The notes beneath the pieces are model-generated. The model was not told the DNA's origin. It saw nothing but the letters and a program-made list of their open reading frames with translations, and searched no databases. Shown piece after piece: positions 1 to 7,338 of a stretch of 26,892 nucleotides of DNA. The DNA lies in the NCBI GenBank assembly GCA_002471195.1, contig DKPN01000065.1, positions 23,998-50,889 on the forward strand, given 5' to 3'. The stretch's first letter is position 1. Each line of letters opens with the position of its first letter. This DNA comes from Bacteroides sp. UBA7333 (GTDB lineage Bacteria; Bacteroidota; Bacteroidia; Bacteroidales; Bacteroidaceae). Position numbers and translations under genes: made by a program.

Positions 1-31
1 GTTCCCTTTTTTATGATATATGTATTATTAT

Positions 32-640
32 TTATTTTTTAGCTGCTGGATTATATCTTGCATTTAAACCATCAACAATCTCTTTTGTGATATTCATTGA
101 TTTGTCAGCATATAATAAATTATCAAAACCTGTATTACTAAAAATCATGTTATAACCTTTCGCAGCATTGTATGATTGAATAAAGTTGTTAATCGAGTCA
201 CGTAATTGAAGATTATTTTTAGCTGTTTCTGTTGCTAATTCAGAACTTAATTTATTGCTCAATTCTTGTAAATCTTGTTGAGCCTTCATTAAACGATTGT
301 ACTCTTGCTGTGCTCTTTCAGGAGAAATAAATGCATTATTCTCATATTTCTTTTGAAATTCTTTCTGATCTTTTTCAAGATTTGCTGCTTTTTGATTTAA
401 AGTCATGCGGATATTTTCTTCCTTTTTCATCATGGCTTCATTCAAATCAATGCAAAAGTTATATTTTGATAAAAGAGAATCAACATCTACATAAGCCAAT
501 TTTAATTCGCCAGTTACTACCGGTGCCGTTTCTCCAGATTTAGTAGTTGTTTTTGTGTCGGCATTTCCTGCACATTGAGTAAATAATGCAATACAAGCAC
601 AGGCTGCACAACCTTTAATAAGGTAAGTAATTTTATTCAT
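32..640 (-). CDS. OmpH/Skp-like periplasmic chaperone, lipoprotein
   Basis: The 202-residue protein starts with a lipoprotein signal peptide: lipobox-like LFTQC puts the modified cysteine at residue 23. A low-complexity Thr/Ser linker follows, then an OmpH-type domain beginning with LKLAYVDVDSLL near residue 46. That opening strand followed by a long charged coiled coil (about residues 65-150, rich in Lys, Glu and Gln) is the usual Skp/OmpH layout. Family members bind unfolded outer-membrane proteins in the periplasm; here the protein would be lipid-anchored instead of soluble. It lies 29 nt downstream of a small membrane-protein gene on the same strand and is probably cotranscribed with it. 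It is not next to bamA, unlike many skp genes, so it may be one of several OmpH paralogues. The family is clear; the exact client is not known. Confidence 0.85.
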   Translation of the reverse strand: MNKITYLIKGCAACACIALFTQCAGNADTKTTTKSGETAPVVTGELKLAYVDVDSLLSKYNFCIDLNEAMMKKEENIRMTLNQKAANLEKDQKEFQKKYENNAFISPERAQQEYNRLMKAQQDLQELSNKLSSELATETAKNNLQLRDSINNFIQSYNAAKGYNMIFSNTGFDNLLYADKSMNITKEIVDGLNARYNPAAKK

Positions 641-669
641 AATCTGATAAGAATATAGTTTTTAATTAA

Positions 670-903
670 TTAATTCATATTATTGTTTAAGGTTTTCTCC
701 ATCTCTTCGATAGAAAAAGTTTGTTTGTGTTGTGCTATTCTATCCTGCGATTGTACACAGCCAATACCACGTTTACGTAAAGCTTTATTGCCACTAACAT
801 GCCCATTAGGAAACTTTCCATTTTTGAACAAAACGATCTTAAGACAAAGTAATAAGATGCATATAGCAACTATTAACAAAGTAAATAATAATGTATTAAG
901 CAT
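670..903 (-). CDS. Small single-pass membrane protein, conserved-looking hypothetical
   Basis: The 77-residue protein has one hydrophobic N-terminal segment (about residues 3-26, rich in Leu and Ile). A basic stretch (LKIVLFKNGKFP) follows, then a soluble tail with the motif HVSGNKALRKRGIGCVQSQD and a Ser/Glu/Asn-rich end. From memory, very similar short proteins with a HVSGNKALR-type motif and a single Cys are widespread in Bacteroidetes and are annotated only as hypothetical or membrane/secreted; no function is known to me. The region after the helix is positively charged, so the tail is probably cytoplasmic. It has a plausible -7 box 20 nt upstream and is followed 29 nt later by the OmpH-like gene, suggesting a two-gene transcript. 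The opposite-strand reading frame over the same bases encodes nothing recognisable. Confidence 0.7.
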   Translation of the reverse strand: MLNTLLFTLLIVAICILLLCLKIVLFKNGKFPNGHVSGNKALRKRGIGCVQSQDRIAQHKQTFSIEEMEKTLNNNMN

Positions 904-922
904 TTCTATTATTTTTGTGATG

Positions 923-956
923 CAAAGATAGACTTTTGTGTGAACTATGATACAAT
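923..956 (-). promoter_or_regulatory. Probable promoter for the small membrane protein / OmpH unit
   Basis: Reading the minus strand, TATCTTTG (930 to 923) matches the Bacteroidota -7 consensus TAnnTTTG, and ATTG (956 to 953) could be the -33 box at a somewhat long 22-nt spacing. The transcript would start near 916, giving a leader of about 13 nt before the start codon at 903. Confidence 0.5.
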
Positions 957-1062
957 TTTGAAATAAAAATAAAGAGACAACTTATGAATGTCATTTTATT
1001 TAACAATCATATTTACATCAATGCAAGTTTTTAACAGTAATTGATAATTTAAAACAGTAAAA

Positions 1063-2523
1063 ATGAAAGAACAATCACTTAAACCGGAAGGAATTTTTAA
1101 ATATTTCGCTGAGATTTGCCAAGTACCACGTCCTTCAAAAAAAGAAGAAAAAATAATTGCTTACCTAAAAGCTTTTGGAGAAGCTCACAACTTAGAGACA
1201 AAAATTGATGAAGCTGGCAATGTATTAATAAAAAAGCCAGCCTCAATAGGTAAAGAACATTTAAAAACAGTTGTACTGCAATCGCATGTTGATATGGTAT
1301 GCGAGAAAAATAACGACATTGAACATGATTTCAACACTGATCCAATTCAGATTGAAATCGATGGTGATTGGATGACTGCCAAAGGCACAACATTAGGCGC
1401 AGACAATGGCATTGGGGTTGCTACAGAGTTAGCTCTTTTAGCAGATAAAACATTAGAACATGGCCCTATTGAATGTTTATTTACAGTTGATGAAGAAACA
1501 GGTCTTTCAGGAGCATTTGCACTACAAAGCGGTTTTTTTGATGGTAATATTTTATTAAATTTAGACTCAGAAGACGAAGGAGAAATATTTATTGGTTGTG
1601 CAGGTGGCATCGACTCCGTTGCCGAATTTAAATACAGCGAAATAGATGTTCCGGAAGATTATTTCTTCATGAGAGTAGAAGTAAAAGGGCTAAAAGGTGG
1701 ACATTCAGGTGGTGACATTCATTTGGGTCGCGGAAATGCCAATAAAATATTAAATCGTTTTTTAAGTCGCGTTGCAGCCAACTACGATATGTATCTTTGC
1801 GATATCGATGGAGGTAATCTACGCAATGCAATCGCCCGCGAAGCTTATGCCATTTTCGCCGTTCCTGCTAAAGATAAACATAGCGTCCGCACAGATTTAA
1901 ATATTTTCACTGCCGAAATCGAAAACGAAATTTCGATTATCGAACCAGATATTCGATTAATATTAGAATCAGAAACGGCACATCCAAAAGCATTCGATCG
2001 AAGTACAACAGATCGTTTATTGAAGGCTATTTACGCTGCCCCCCATGGTGTTTATGCCATGAGTCAAGATATGCCAGGATTGGTAGAAACGTCTACAAAC
2101 CTTGCGTCCATTAAAATAAAACCAGGACACATTATTCGCATAGAAACGAGTCAACGTAGCTCTATCCTTTCGGCTCGCAATGATATGGCTAATACCGTAC
2201 GCGCTGTATTCAATCTTGCAGGAGCAAATGTAACATTCGGCGATGGATATCCAGGATGGAAACCTAATCCTAATTCAGAGATATTAGAGGTAGCAAAAGA
2301 GTCATACAAAAAGCTATTTGCAGTCGATGCAAAAGTCAAAGCGATTCATGCCGGACTTGAATGCGGACTATTCTTAGACAAATATCCAGGCTTGGATATG
2401 ATTTCATTCGGCCCAACTCTTACAGGTGTTCATTCACCTGATGAAAGGATGCACATCCCTTCTGTTGAAAAATTTTGGAATCATTTGCTTGACATTCTGG
2501 TTAATATACCTGAAAAGGAATAA
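1063..2523 (+). CDS. pepD: Cytosol nonspecific dipeptidase (aminoacyl-histidine dipeptidase), peptidase family M20C
   Basis: The 486-residue protein matches PepD in length and motifs. PepD is a cytoplasmic two-zinc peptidase that hydrolyses Xaa-His and many other dipeptides. Expected M20 metal and catalytic residues are visible: H75 and D77 in SHVDM, D114 in LGADNGIG, the Glu pair E144/E145 in VDEETGLSG, D168 in NLDSEDEG, and a C-terminal His in TGVHSPDERMH. The lid domain includes the GGHSGGDIH segment near residue 213. There is no signal peptide, consistent with a cytosolic enzyme. It is divergent from the OmpH unit, with a 159-nt AT-rich spacer in which I could not place a convincing promoter. 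A hairpin follows 24 nt after the stop. Confidence 0.95.
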   Translation: MKEQSLKPEGIFKYFAEICQVPRPSKKEEKIIAYLKAFGEAHNLETKIDEAGNVLIKKPASIGKEHLKTVVLQSHVDMVCEKNNDIEHDFNTDPIQIEIDGDWMTAKGTTLGADNGIGVATELALLADKTLEHGPIECLFTVDEETGLSGAFALQSGFFDGNILLNLDSEDEGEIFIGCAGGIDSVAEFKYSEIDVPEDYFFMRVEVKGLKGGHSGGDIHLGRGNANKILNRFLSRVAANYDMYLCDIDGGNLRNAIAREAYAIFAVPAKDKHSVRTDLNIFTAEIENEISIIEPDIRLILESETAHPKAFDRSTTDRLLKAIYAAPHGVYAMSQDMPGLVETSTNLASIKIKPGHIIRIETSQRSSILSARNDMANTVRAVFNLAGANVTFGDGYPGWKPNPNSEILEVAKESYKKLFAVDAKVKAIHAGLECGLFLDKYPGLDMISFGPTLTGVHSPDERMHIPSVEKFWNHLLDILVNIPEKE

Positions 2524-2547
2524 TAAAAGAACTATTTTATCGTTTAA

Positions 2548-2574
2548 TAGGCATAGAGAAAACCTCTATGCCTA
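2548..2574 (+). terminator. Stem-loop after pepD, terminator-like
   Basis: A perfect 11-bp inverted repeat, TAGGCATAGAG (2548-2558) and CTCTATGCCTA (2564-2574), encloses the 5-nt loop AAAAC. It is followed by an AT-rich run (ATTTATTTATA) with only short T tracts. It ends 18 nt before the next start codon, so the downstream gene has no room for its own promoter between hairpin and ATG. It may be a leaky terminator, an mRNA processing site or a leader hairpin. Confidence 0.6.
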
Positions 2575-2592
2575 ATTTATTTATACCCGTAT

Positions 2593-4020
2593 ATGAAGTT
2601 TAAAGTTCAATATTTTTTCATTTGTTTCATTAGCATATTATCATGCATTACTTCGTGCGATGATTTAGACAACTATTCAACAAATCCTTCACATCTATTA
2701 TCTTTCTCGCATGACACATTGCGCTTAGACACGATATTAACAAATATAGGAACTTCCACTCATATATTGAAGGTGTATAACCACAACAAAGAAGCTTTAC
2801 TAATATCATCGATTCAACTGGCCGATCATCAGAATTCTGGATTTAGAATTAATGTAGACGGCATTAAAGGTCATACATTTAATAATGTTGAAATAAGACA
2901 AAAAGACAGCTTATTTATTTTCATCGAAGCAACTTTAGAAGGTCAAGACTGCGATATGCCTTTTTTCAAAAAAGATTCGATTGTATTTATCACTAATGGC
3001 GTGCGTCAAGATGTAAAACTATTAGCTTACGGTCAAGACTTTATTCCATTCAAATCCAAGACAATACTCAACGATACATTGATCGACTCGAAACGCCCCA
3101 TTGTAATATACGATAGTTTAGTCATTGCCGAAAACACAACACTCACCTTGGCCGAAGGCGTTAAGTTCTATTTTCATGGTAAATCGGGCATACAAGTATA
3201 TGGACGAATAATAGCTGAAGGAACAGTTAACAACCGCGTACAATTTAGAGGTGATCGCACCGACAATATGTTTCCACATTTATCATACGATCGTCTTCCG
3301 GGGCAATGGGATGGAATAAAAATACACCGTAATAGTAGCGACAATATTTTTAATTATGTGGATATACATGGTGGAATATTCGGTATACGTTGCGACTCAA
3401 CAGGTGTCGAAAACACAAAACTTACACTTTCCAACTCAATCATTCATCAAGTGTCGGGTGATGCCTTGCAAATGACCGATTGTAAAGCAAATATCACAAA
3501 CAGTCAATTGAGCAATGCCGGAGGTTTTTGCGTGAATCTAATGGGAGGCGATTATAACTTCATACATTGTACATTGGCCAACTATTACAGTTGGGATATT
3601 AAAAGAGGAGTTGCTTTGCGTTTCACCAATATAAAAAACAATACTCCTCACCCTTTGATCAATGCCTCGTTTCGCAACTGTATCATAGCAGGTTCATCAA
3701 ACGATGAAATAAGTGGTGTTATAGCCGATGATAAATCTATAGCATATAACTACTATTTCGCAAATTGTTTGATCAATTCTATCGAAGAAAATAATGAAAA
3801 AATTGTCGATGTGATATGGAGCAAAGATGACCACTTCCAAGTATTAGACAATCATGAACAACGATACGATTTTCGATTAAAAGATAAATCACAGGCCATT
3901 GGAATTGCCTCTACATCCGAAGCTGCTCAATACCCATTCGATCTGAATGGCATATCAAGAGTTTCTGACGATGCACCGGATGCAGGCTGTTATGAAATGA
4001 CGCCCGAAATCAAACCATGA
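2593..4020 (+). CDS. Surface lipoprotein with right-handed parallel beta-helix repeats
   Basis: The 475-residue protein has a lipoprotein signal (CITSC, modified Cys about residue 22) followed by Asp-Asp-Leu-Asp. Acidic residues right after the cysteine resemble the Bacteroidota lipoprotein export signal, so surface exposure is likely but inferred. Residues about 35-145 look like an Ig-like beta-sandwich (LDTILTNIG, LKVYNHNKEALLISSI). From about 150 on come short beta-helix rungs: the IYDSLVIAENTTLTLAEGV type, GIQVYGRIIAEGT, GQWDGIKIH, then VDIHGGIFGI, LTLSNSIIHQ and ANITNSQLSN. The C-terminal DAPDAGCYEM resembles the closing motif of many secreted Bacteroidota beta-helix proteins. No polysaccharide-lyase catalytic residues are recognisable, so it may bind rather than cleave. 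Its last 4 bases overlap the next gene (ATGA), indicating translational coupling to the EEP protein. Confidence 0.75.
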   Translation: MKFKVQYFFICFISILSCITSCDDLDNYSTNPSHLLSFSHDTLRLDTILTNIGTSTHILKVYNHNKEALLISSIQLADHQNSGFRINVDGIKGHTFNNVEIRQKDSLFIFIEATLEGQDCDMPFFKKDSIVFITNGVRQDVKLLAYGQDFIPFKSKTILNDTLIDSKRPIVIYDSLVIAENTTLTLAEGVKFYFHGKSGIQVYGRIIAEGTVNNRVQFRGDRTDNMFPHLSYDRLPGQWDGIKIHRNSSDNIFNYVDIHGGIFGIRCDSTGVENTKLTLSNSIIHQVSGDALQMTDCKANITNSQLSNAGGFCVNLMGGDYNFIHCTLANYYSWDIKRGVALRFTNIKNNTPHPLINASFRNCIIAGSSNDEISGVIADDKSIAYNYYFANCLINSIEENNEKIVDVIWSKDDHFQVLDNHEQRYDFRLKDKSQAIGIASTSEAAQYPFDLNGISRVSDDAPDAGCYEMTPEIKP

Positions 4021-5060
4021 GGTACAATAAAAAAATAATCATTCTCTTTATTGTTCATTTGATCACCTTACCGTTATCAAGCCAATTGAATACACACCCA
4101 TTCAGAGTAATGTTTTGGAATGTTGAGAACCTTTTTGACATCCAACACGATACACTTAAAAACGATTATGAGTTTTTACCTCAATCAATTCGACATTGGA
4201 ATTATACAAAATACAAGAAAAAGATTAACAATATAGCACGTGTTATCGCAGCCGTTGGACAAAACGCACCACCGAGTCTGGTTGGGCTATGCGAAGTAGA
4301 GAATGAATATACACTCGAAACTCTTACTCGCTTTTCACCCCTCAAAGAGATGGGATACCGATACATCATTACCCAATCGCCCGATGAAAGAGGTATTGAT
4401 ATCGCATTAATGTATCAAAGAGACCAATTCAAGCTATTATCACATCGTGATATTGTGATACCTCTCAATAAACATTTACACAAACCTACCCGCAACATTT
4501 TGCATGCTAGTGGACTGTTACACACACGCGATACTTTAGATATTTTTGTAGTACATACCCCATCTCGATCGGGAGGTCAAAAAGAAAGCGAAACAGCAAG
4601 AATATATGTAACTACAATTTTAAAAACTCAAATCGATAGCATCATTAACCAACGTTTTCATCCACAAATCATTGTGATGGGAGATTTTAATGACAATCCT
4701 AACAATGCATCCATTAAAAAATCATTAGGAGTTCATCCGATAAGCCTTTCTATTGATCCCCAAAAGCTATATCACCTTTTCATGAATCAGACAAGAAAAA
4801 GCAATAATAGAGGATCGTATAAATACAAAGCCCACTGGTATCTATTTGATCAAATGATGGTTTCAGGAAATTTACTAAACACCTCCAATCGTTTTTTTAC
4901 AGAAGCAACACAAGCAAAGCTAGCCAATTTTGATTTTTTATTGACCGAAGATTTAAAATATGGAGGCAAACAACCCTACCGAACCTATCATGGAATGAAA
5001 TATCAAGGAGGCTTTAGCGATCATCTCCCCATATATACCGATTTCCACTTTAAGTATTAA
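4017..5060 (+). CDS. Secreted endonuclease/exonuclease/phosphatase family protein (paralogue 1)
   Basis: The 347-residue protein has an N-terminal hydrophobic signal sequence (about residues 6-22) and then a complete EEP (DNase I-like) fold. Visible motifs are FWNVENLFD (metal-binding Asn), LCEVEN (catalytic Glu), DERGIDIALMY, the HTPSR segment with the catalytic His, VMGDFNDNP (Asp and Asn pair) and the C-terminal FSDHLPI (Asp-His). Family members cleave phosphodiester bonds in nucleic acids or phosphoinositide-type substrates with Mg2+. Export suggests a periplasmic or surface nuclease or phosphatase, possibly for phosphate or nucleotide scavenging. The start overlaps the beta-helix lipoprotein stop by 4 nt, so the two are coupled. 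A paralogue lies about 2.3 kb downstream on the other strand; in that copy the residue before the catalytic His is Asn, while here it is Val. Substrate unknown. Confidence 0.85.
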   Translation: MRYNKKIIILFIVHLITLPLSSQLNTHPFRVMFWNVENLFDIQHDTLKNDYEFLPQSIRHWNYTKYKKKINNIARVIAAVGQNAPPSLVGLCEVENEYTLETLTRFSPLKEMGYRYIITQSPDERGIDIALMYQRDQFKLLSHRDIVIPLNKHLHKPTRNILHASGLLHTRDTLDIFVVHTPSRSGGQKESETARIYVTTILKTQIDSIINQRFHPQIIVMGDFNDNPNNASIKKSLGVHPISLSIDPQKLYHLFMNQTRKSNNRGSYKYKAHWYLFDQMMVSGNLLNTSNRFFTEATQAKLANFDFLLTEDLKYGGKQPYRTYHGMKYQGGFSDHLPIYTDFHFKY

Positions 5061-5093
5061 AAAAGGAGTTGCCACAGAATGGCAACTCCTTTT
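5061..5093. terminator. Bidirectional intrinsic terminator
   Basis: A perfect 14-bp stem, AAAAGGAGTTGCCA (5061-5074) and TGGCAACTCCTTTT (5080-5093), encloses the 5-nt loop CAGAA. A-tract and T-tract flank a GC-containing stem on both sides, so it can end transcription from the EEP gene (plus) and the aldolase gene (minus), which converge here. Confidence 0.92.
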
Positions 5094-5117
5094 ATATATT
5101 CATCAAAAAAATAAATA

Positions 5118-6122
5118 TTAGTCTTCCAATTTGTTGTCAGAACCTAATACGTTGATAATTTTTTCTTTGTACAATTTTTCCATATTGTCACGAGCAGGAC
5201 CTAAGTATTTACGTGGGTCGAACTCAGCTGGAGAATCAGCAAAAACTTTACGGATAGCAGCAGTCATAGCTAAACGGCTATCAGAGTCGATATTGATTTT
5301 ACAAACTGAAGATTTAGCAGCTTTACGCAATTCTTCTTCAGGAATACCGATAGCAGCTTTCAAAGCACCACCGTTAGCGTTGATGATTTCAACTTCTTCT
5401 TGTGGAACTGAAGAAGAACCATGAAGAACGATTGGGAAACCAGGAAGTTCTTTCATTACACCATCCAATACGTCGAACGCCAATGGAGGAGGAACCAAAC
5501 GACCAGTTTTTTCGTCGATATGACATTGTTCTGGAGTAAATTTGAAAGCACCATGAGAAGTACCGATAGAGATAGCTAAGCTATCGCAACCTGTTTTTGT
5601 TACGAATTCTACTACTTCAGCAGGGTCAGTATATGTGTGGTGTTCATGAGATACTTCATCTTCAACACCAGCTAATACGCCAAGCTCGCCTTCTACAGTT
5701 ACACCAAATTGGTGAGCGTAGTCTACTACTTTTTTAGTAAGTGCTACGTTTTCTTCGAATGGAAGATGAGAACCATCGATCATTACAGAAGAGAATCCCA
5801 TATCGATACATGATTTACAAGTTTCGAATGAATCACCGTGGTCTAAGTGAAGAACGATTTCAGGGTGTTTGCAACCTAATTCTTTAGCATAAGCTACAGC
5901 ACCTTCTGCCATATAACGAAGCAAAGTTTGGTTTGCATATTGACGAGCTCCTTTAGATACCTGAAGGATTACTGGAGATTTAGTTTCAACAGCAGCTTTT
6001 ACAATAGCTTGCAACTGTTCCATATTGTTAAAGTTGAAAGCTGGGATAGCATATCCGCCTTTCATAGCCTTTGCAAACATTTCTTTAGTGTTCACAAGAC
6101 CTAAATCTTTGTAATTAATCAT
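5118..6122 (-). CDS. fba: Fructose-bisphosphate aldolase, class II
   Basis: The 334-residue enzyme cleaves fructose 1,6-bisphosphate to dihydroxyacetone phosphate and glyceraldehyde 3-phosphate in glycolysis, and runs in reverse in gluconeogenesis. Class II (zinc) hallmarks are present: LHLDHGDSF with D94 (catalytic) and H95 (Zn), VEGELGVLAG with the metal-site Glu, SIGTSHGAFK with H190 (Zn), and PIVLHGSSSVP with the third Zn His, followed by a phosphate-binding INIDSDSR segment. The protein is full length and there is no signal peptide. Codon choice is more uniform than in neighbouring lipoprotein genes (mostly GGT/GGA glycine codons, few rare arginine codons), as expected of a highly expressed glycolytic gene. 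It is monocistronic between its own promoter (6163-6192) and the shared terminator (5061-5093). Confidence 0.97.
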   Translation of the reverse strand: MINYKDLGLVNTKEMFAKAMKGGYAIPAFNFNNMEQLQAIVKAAVETKSPVILQVSKGARQYANQTLLRYMAEGAVAYAKELGCKHPEIVLHLDHGDSFETCKSCIDMGFSSVMIDGSHLPFEENVALTKKVVDYAHQFGVTVEGELGVLAGVEDEVSHEHHTYTDPAEVVEFVTKTGCDSLAISIGTSHGAFKFTPEQCHIDEKTGRLVPPPLAFDVLDGVMKELPGFPIVLHGSSSVPQEEVEIINANGGALKAAIGIPEEELRKAAKSSVCKINIDSDSRLAMTAAIRKVFADSPAEFDPRKYLGPARDNMEKLYKEKIINVLGSDNKLED

Positions 6123-6162
6123 TTTGTTTAATTATTTATTTGTTAGTGAATAAAATTCTACG

Positions 6163-6192
6163 CAAAATTATATATAATCAAGACAATACAAA
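6163..6192 (-). promoter_or_regulatory. Promoter of the aldolase gene
   Basis: Reading the minus strand, TTTG (6192 to 6189), 18 nt, then TAATTTTG (6170 to 6163) fits the Bacteroidota -33/-7 pattern. The predicted start near 6156 gives a leader of about 34 nt before the fba start codon. Confidence 0.7.
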
Positions 6193-6436
6193 ACCAAAGT
6201 GTAATAAATATATTTTAAAATCAATAAGAAATTAAGTTATTGTTAAAAAACAACTCTAATTTTGCCACATATTGCAATCTCTAAATAGCAAAAAATAGGA
6301 TATTTTTGTAAATAGCTGTTGAGCAAATTCATTTATAGTCTATCTAATCTTTTCCATAATACTTTTAATGATCTCAATGCTGGCTATCCTATATTGATAT
6401 TCTTTTCAAATCAGTTCATTTTTTGAGATGATTTTA

Positions 6437-6466
6437 TTTGTAGCTTAAATAAAAAAGATAACTTTG
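6437..6466 (+). promoter_or_regulatory. Promoter of the cupin-like lipoprotein gene
   Basis: TTTG (6437-6440), 18 nt, then TAACTTTG (6459-6466) fits the Bacteroidota promoter pattern. The predicted transcript start near 6473 leaves a leader of about 31 nt. Confidence 0.7.
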
Positions 6467-6503
6467 ATGCGTCTAATATTAACATTTATAATAACAACCG
6501 ATA

Positions 6504-7250
6504 ATGAACTTCAAAACATTAGCTTCTGCATTGGTTATTGCAACATCGGGATCAGCTCTTTTAAGTAGCTGCGGTGTCAAAGCCAATAACGATACAATCA
6601 CATCGATCGAAAAAAAACACAACACTCCCTATCAAAAGAAATACACCAATGCCGACTATTATAAAGATGGTGTCTTTCAGGCTGAAGTAGCTTTACAAGC
6701 CTATTTAGATATGTTTGAGCATTATGGAGTAAGCTACAACGATTTTTTAAAAGAAAACATGTTTGTTTCTGATTTTAATCAAGGCGATTTTGAAAATGTA
6801 GGTATGGCCGGTGTATTTTGGCAAAACAACCCTACAGCAGGATATGTAGGACATAACATCTACTTATTGCCTAGCCAAGCAATTGTTGAGCATACACACA
6901 TGGGTACCGCTTTCCCGGCGAAAATGGAATCGTGGTATGTAGAGCACGGTTCAGCATATAACTTTGGAATAGGTGAACCAACACCAAACCCACCTGCTAT
7001 GGCACAAAGCCAAGAGAAATTCCGCACAGTACAAAACTATGTTTTCATGGCAGTAGGCGATACAGCATCATTAACAGCTATTGAAACACCACACTTCTTA
7101 ATGGCAGGACCTAATGGAGCAGTAGTGCTCGAAACAGGCAATTACCACGATGGTTCAGGTTTAAAATTTGCGAATCCTAGTGTAGAATTTGTTGATGCTC
7201 TAGAACCGCTTAAACAAAAAAAGCTATCTCTACAATCAGAACAGATGTAA
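6504..7250 (+). CDS. Lipoprotein with a cupin-like domain resembling D-lyxose isomerase
   Basis: The 248-residue protein has a lipoprotein signal peptide (lipobox LLSSC, Cys 23). The core (about residues 98-230) contains GVFWQNNPTAGYVG, LLPSQAIVEHTHMG and FPAKMESWYVEHGSAY. The order His130-x-His132, then Lys140-Met-Glu142, then a Gly-containing strand and His197 recalls the metal-binding cupin core of D-lyxose isomerase-type enzymes (HxH, KxED, later His), though a few residues are inserted between HxH and KME. If the metal site is real it would bind a divalent metal and perhaps a sugar, but outside the cytoplasm, which is odd for a sugar isomerase. An acidic/aromatic N-terminal helix (DGVFQAEVALQAYLDMFEHYGV) precedes the core. 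The gene is single, with its own promoter and a terminator shared with the convergent EEP gene. The fold assignment is inference from motif order; I do not recognise a named family. Confidence 0.5.
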   Translation: MNFKTLASALVIATSGSALLSSCGVKANNDTITSIEKKHNTPYQKKYTNADYYKDGVFQAEVALQAYLDMFEHYGVSYNDFLKENMFVSDFNQGDFENVGMAGVFWQNNPTAGYVGHNIYLLPSQAIVEHTHMGTAFPAKMESWYVEHGSAYNFGIGEPTPNPPAMAQSQEKFRTVQNYVFMAVGDTASLTAIETPHFLMAGPNGAVVLETGNYHDGSGLKFANPSVEFVDALEPLKQKKLSLQSEQM

Positions 7251-7272
7251 ATTAATATTTTATATAAATACA

Positions 7273-7322
7273 AAAATGGCTTTCTACACTCTTTTTTATA
7301 AAGATCGGTAGAAAGCCATTTT
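7273..7322. terminator. Bidirectional terminator between convergent genes
   Basis: A perfect 15-bp stem, AAAATGGCTTTCTAC (7273-7287) and GTAGAAAGCCATTTT (7308-7322), has a 20-nt AT-rich loop. With A-rich and T-rich ends it serves the lipoprotein gene (plus) and the EEP gene (minus). Confidence 0.85.
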
Positions 7323-7338
7323 CTATTTTAATCTATTT

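Larger units (their letters stand above)
6123..6503. other. 381-nt divergent intergenic region
   Basis: This gap lies between fba (minus) and the cupin-like lipoprotein (plus). It holds the fba promoter at one end and a good promoter for the lipoprotein at the other (6437-6466). The middle, about 6200-6430, is very AT-rich and contains two isolated TAnnTTTG motifs (6257-6264 and 6301-6308) without a correctly spaced -33 box. I see no coding region, tRNA, clear hairpin or repeat in it. Confidence 0.6.

Noticed and set aside
6257..6308. Extra promoters in the fba upstream gap that could drive a small RNA
   Set aside because: TAATTTTG (6257-6264) and TATTTTTG (6301-6308) have no TTTG at proper spacing (14 and 26 nt to the nearest TTG) and no terminator hairpin follows.
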